Below, piece after piece: positions 5,062 through 5,590 of a stretch of 5,590 nt of DNA. Numbering within the stretch: the first letter of the stretch is position 1; each line of letters starts with the position of its first letter. The notes below the pieces were generated by a model. That model searched no databases and was not told where the DNA came from. It was given only the letters and a program-made list of their open reading frames with translations. The translations under genes were made by a program, and so were the position numbers. The stretch is from Kocuria sp. GTDB taxonomy: Bacteria; Actinomycetota; Actinomycetes; Actinomycetales; Micrococcaceae. Where the stretch lies: NCBI GenBank assembly GCA_030453435.1, contig JAKDKI010000164.1, positions 1 to 5,590 of the forward strand. The letters are read 5' to 3'.

Positions 5062-5590
5062 GTGAACATTCCCTCGGCCGATCTGCCCACCAAACTGATC
5101 GAGACGCTCATCAGCATGGGCAACCAACGGGACGCCCAAGCCAAGGCGAAGTATCTCCAGGCGGTGCCCGGCGGCTACGGCGAAGGTGACCAGTTCGTAG
5201 GAGTCCGAGTTCCCGCCATCCGATCACTGGCCAGGGAGGCTAGGAAGCAAGCCACCTTGGACGACGCCGCTGTCCTCCTCGATCACGAGATTCACGAGGT
5301 GCGCCTGCTGGGCGCCATCCTGCTCGTTGAGCTGTTCAAGCCCTCTCGGGCCGACAAGGACGCCGTCATCCAACTGCTTCTGGCCAAGGCTGATCGCCTC
5401 AACAATTGGGATCTCGTGGACACAGTGGTTCCGTACACGTTGGGGCCCTGGCTACTCGTGCAGCCGACAGACAAGGCGGCTGCGATTCTCAACGACTTAG
5501 CAGACTCCCCCGTTCTCTGGCGACGTCGCATGGCCATGGTCTCCACGCTCGGCCAGATCCGCTTGGGCCACCACGACCAGGCCCTCAGGT
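5062..5590 (+). CDS. DNA alkylation repair protein, AlkD-like HEAT-repeat family (3' truncated by window edge)
   Basis: Predicted DNA glycosylase that removes alkylated bases such as 3-methyladenine and 7-methylguanine, by membership of the DNA alkylation repair (AlkD) family. 176 codons are visible of a usual 220-240; the end lies beyond the window. Recognisable family blocks are GYGEGDQFVGVRVPAIRSLA (residues 39-57), HEVRLLGAILLVE (78-90), NNWDLVD (114-120) and LWRRRMAMVSTLGQIRLG (152-169). Trp116 and Asp120 have the four-residue spacing of Trp109 and Asp113 in Bacillus cereus AlkD, and Arg156 fits its Arg148; these line the lesion pocket there. Helical repeats of the HEAT type dominate. 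The GTG start was chosen because the conserved N-terminal helix begins soon after it and a leaderless promoter ends seven bases upstream; a later in-frame ATG at 5116 would cut into that helix. Activity and substrate range are inferred from the family. Confidence 0.92.
   Translation, partial: MNIPSADLPTKLIETLISMGNQRDAQAKAKYLQAVPGGYGEGDQFVGVRVPAIRSLAREARKQATLDDAAVLLDHEIHEVRLLGAILLVELFKPSRADKDAVIQLLLAKADRLNNWDLVDTVVPYTLGPWLLVQPTDKAAAILNDLADSPVLWRRRMAMVSTLGQIRLGHHDQALR

Overview
The window looks like the chromosome of a moderately high-GC Gram-positive actinobacterium. The coding regions are GC-rich, codon third positions are mostly G or C, GTG is used as a start, TAnnnT-type -10 elements are seen, and the protein set (BCCT transporter, actinobacterial-type short chorismate mutase, Tat-exported multicopper oxidase) fits Micrococcales or relatives. 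Genus cannot be settled from this sequence alone. No rRNA, tRNA, CRISPR array, insertion sequence or integrase is visible, and most of the window reads as ordinary chromosome.

Layout, left to right. (1) 1-1056, + strand: the C-terminal part of a BCCT-family compatible-solute transporter, cut by the left edge. (2) 1103-1146: a long GC-rich hairpin between convergent genes, probably a shared terminator. (3) 1190-2017, - strand: an arylamine N-acetyltransferase with its Cys-His-Asp triad. (4) 2018-2207: a divergent intergenic region with a candidate TAAAAT -10 box, nested inverted repeats and a TGTGGCCACA palindrome. (5) 2208-4412, + strand: a large Tat-exported multicopper oxidase of the CotA / bilirubin oxidase / phenoxazinone synthase type with all four copper-binding motifs intact, followed by a strong hairpin terminator at 4433-4476. 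(6) 4477-4677: a lower-GC gap with no convincing gene; the - strand stays open in the frame of the next gene. (7) 4678-4968, - strand: a complete AroQ-type chorismate mutase. (8) 4969-5061: a 93-base divergent promoter region in which both genes appear to be transcribed as leaderless mRNAs. (9) 5062-5590, + strand: the N-terminal 176 codons of a DNA alkylation repair protein (AlkD-like HEAT-repeat glycosylase family), cut by the right edge.

Each gene seems to be its own transcription unit: strands alternate and strong hairpins separate units. The one pairing that may be functional is the divergent acetyltransferase/multicopper oxidase pair. Both enzyme families act on aromatic amines or phenols, so a joint role in arylamine or aminophenol handling is a reasonable but unproven inference. 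No clear new multi-gene system was found. The most useful leads are this pair with its structured intergenic region, the unusually long oxidase, and the double leaderless promoter.
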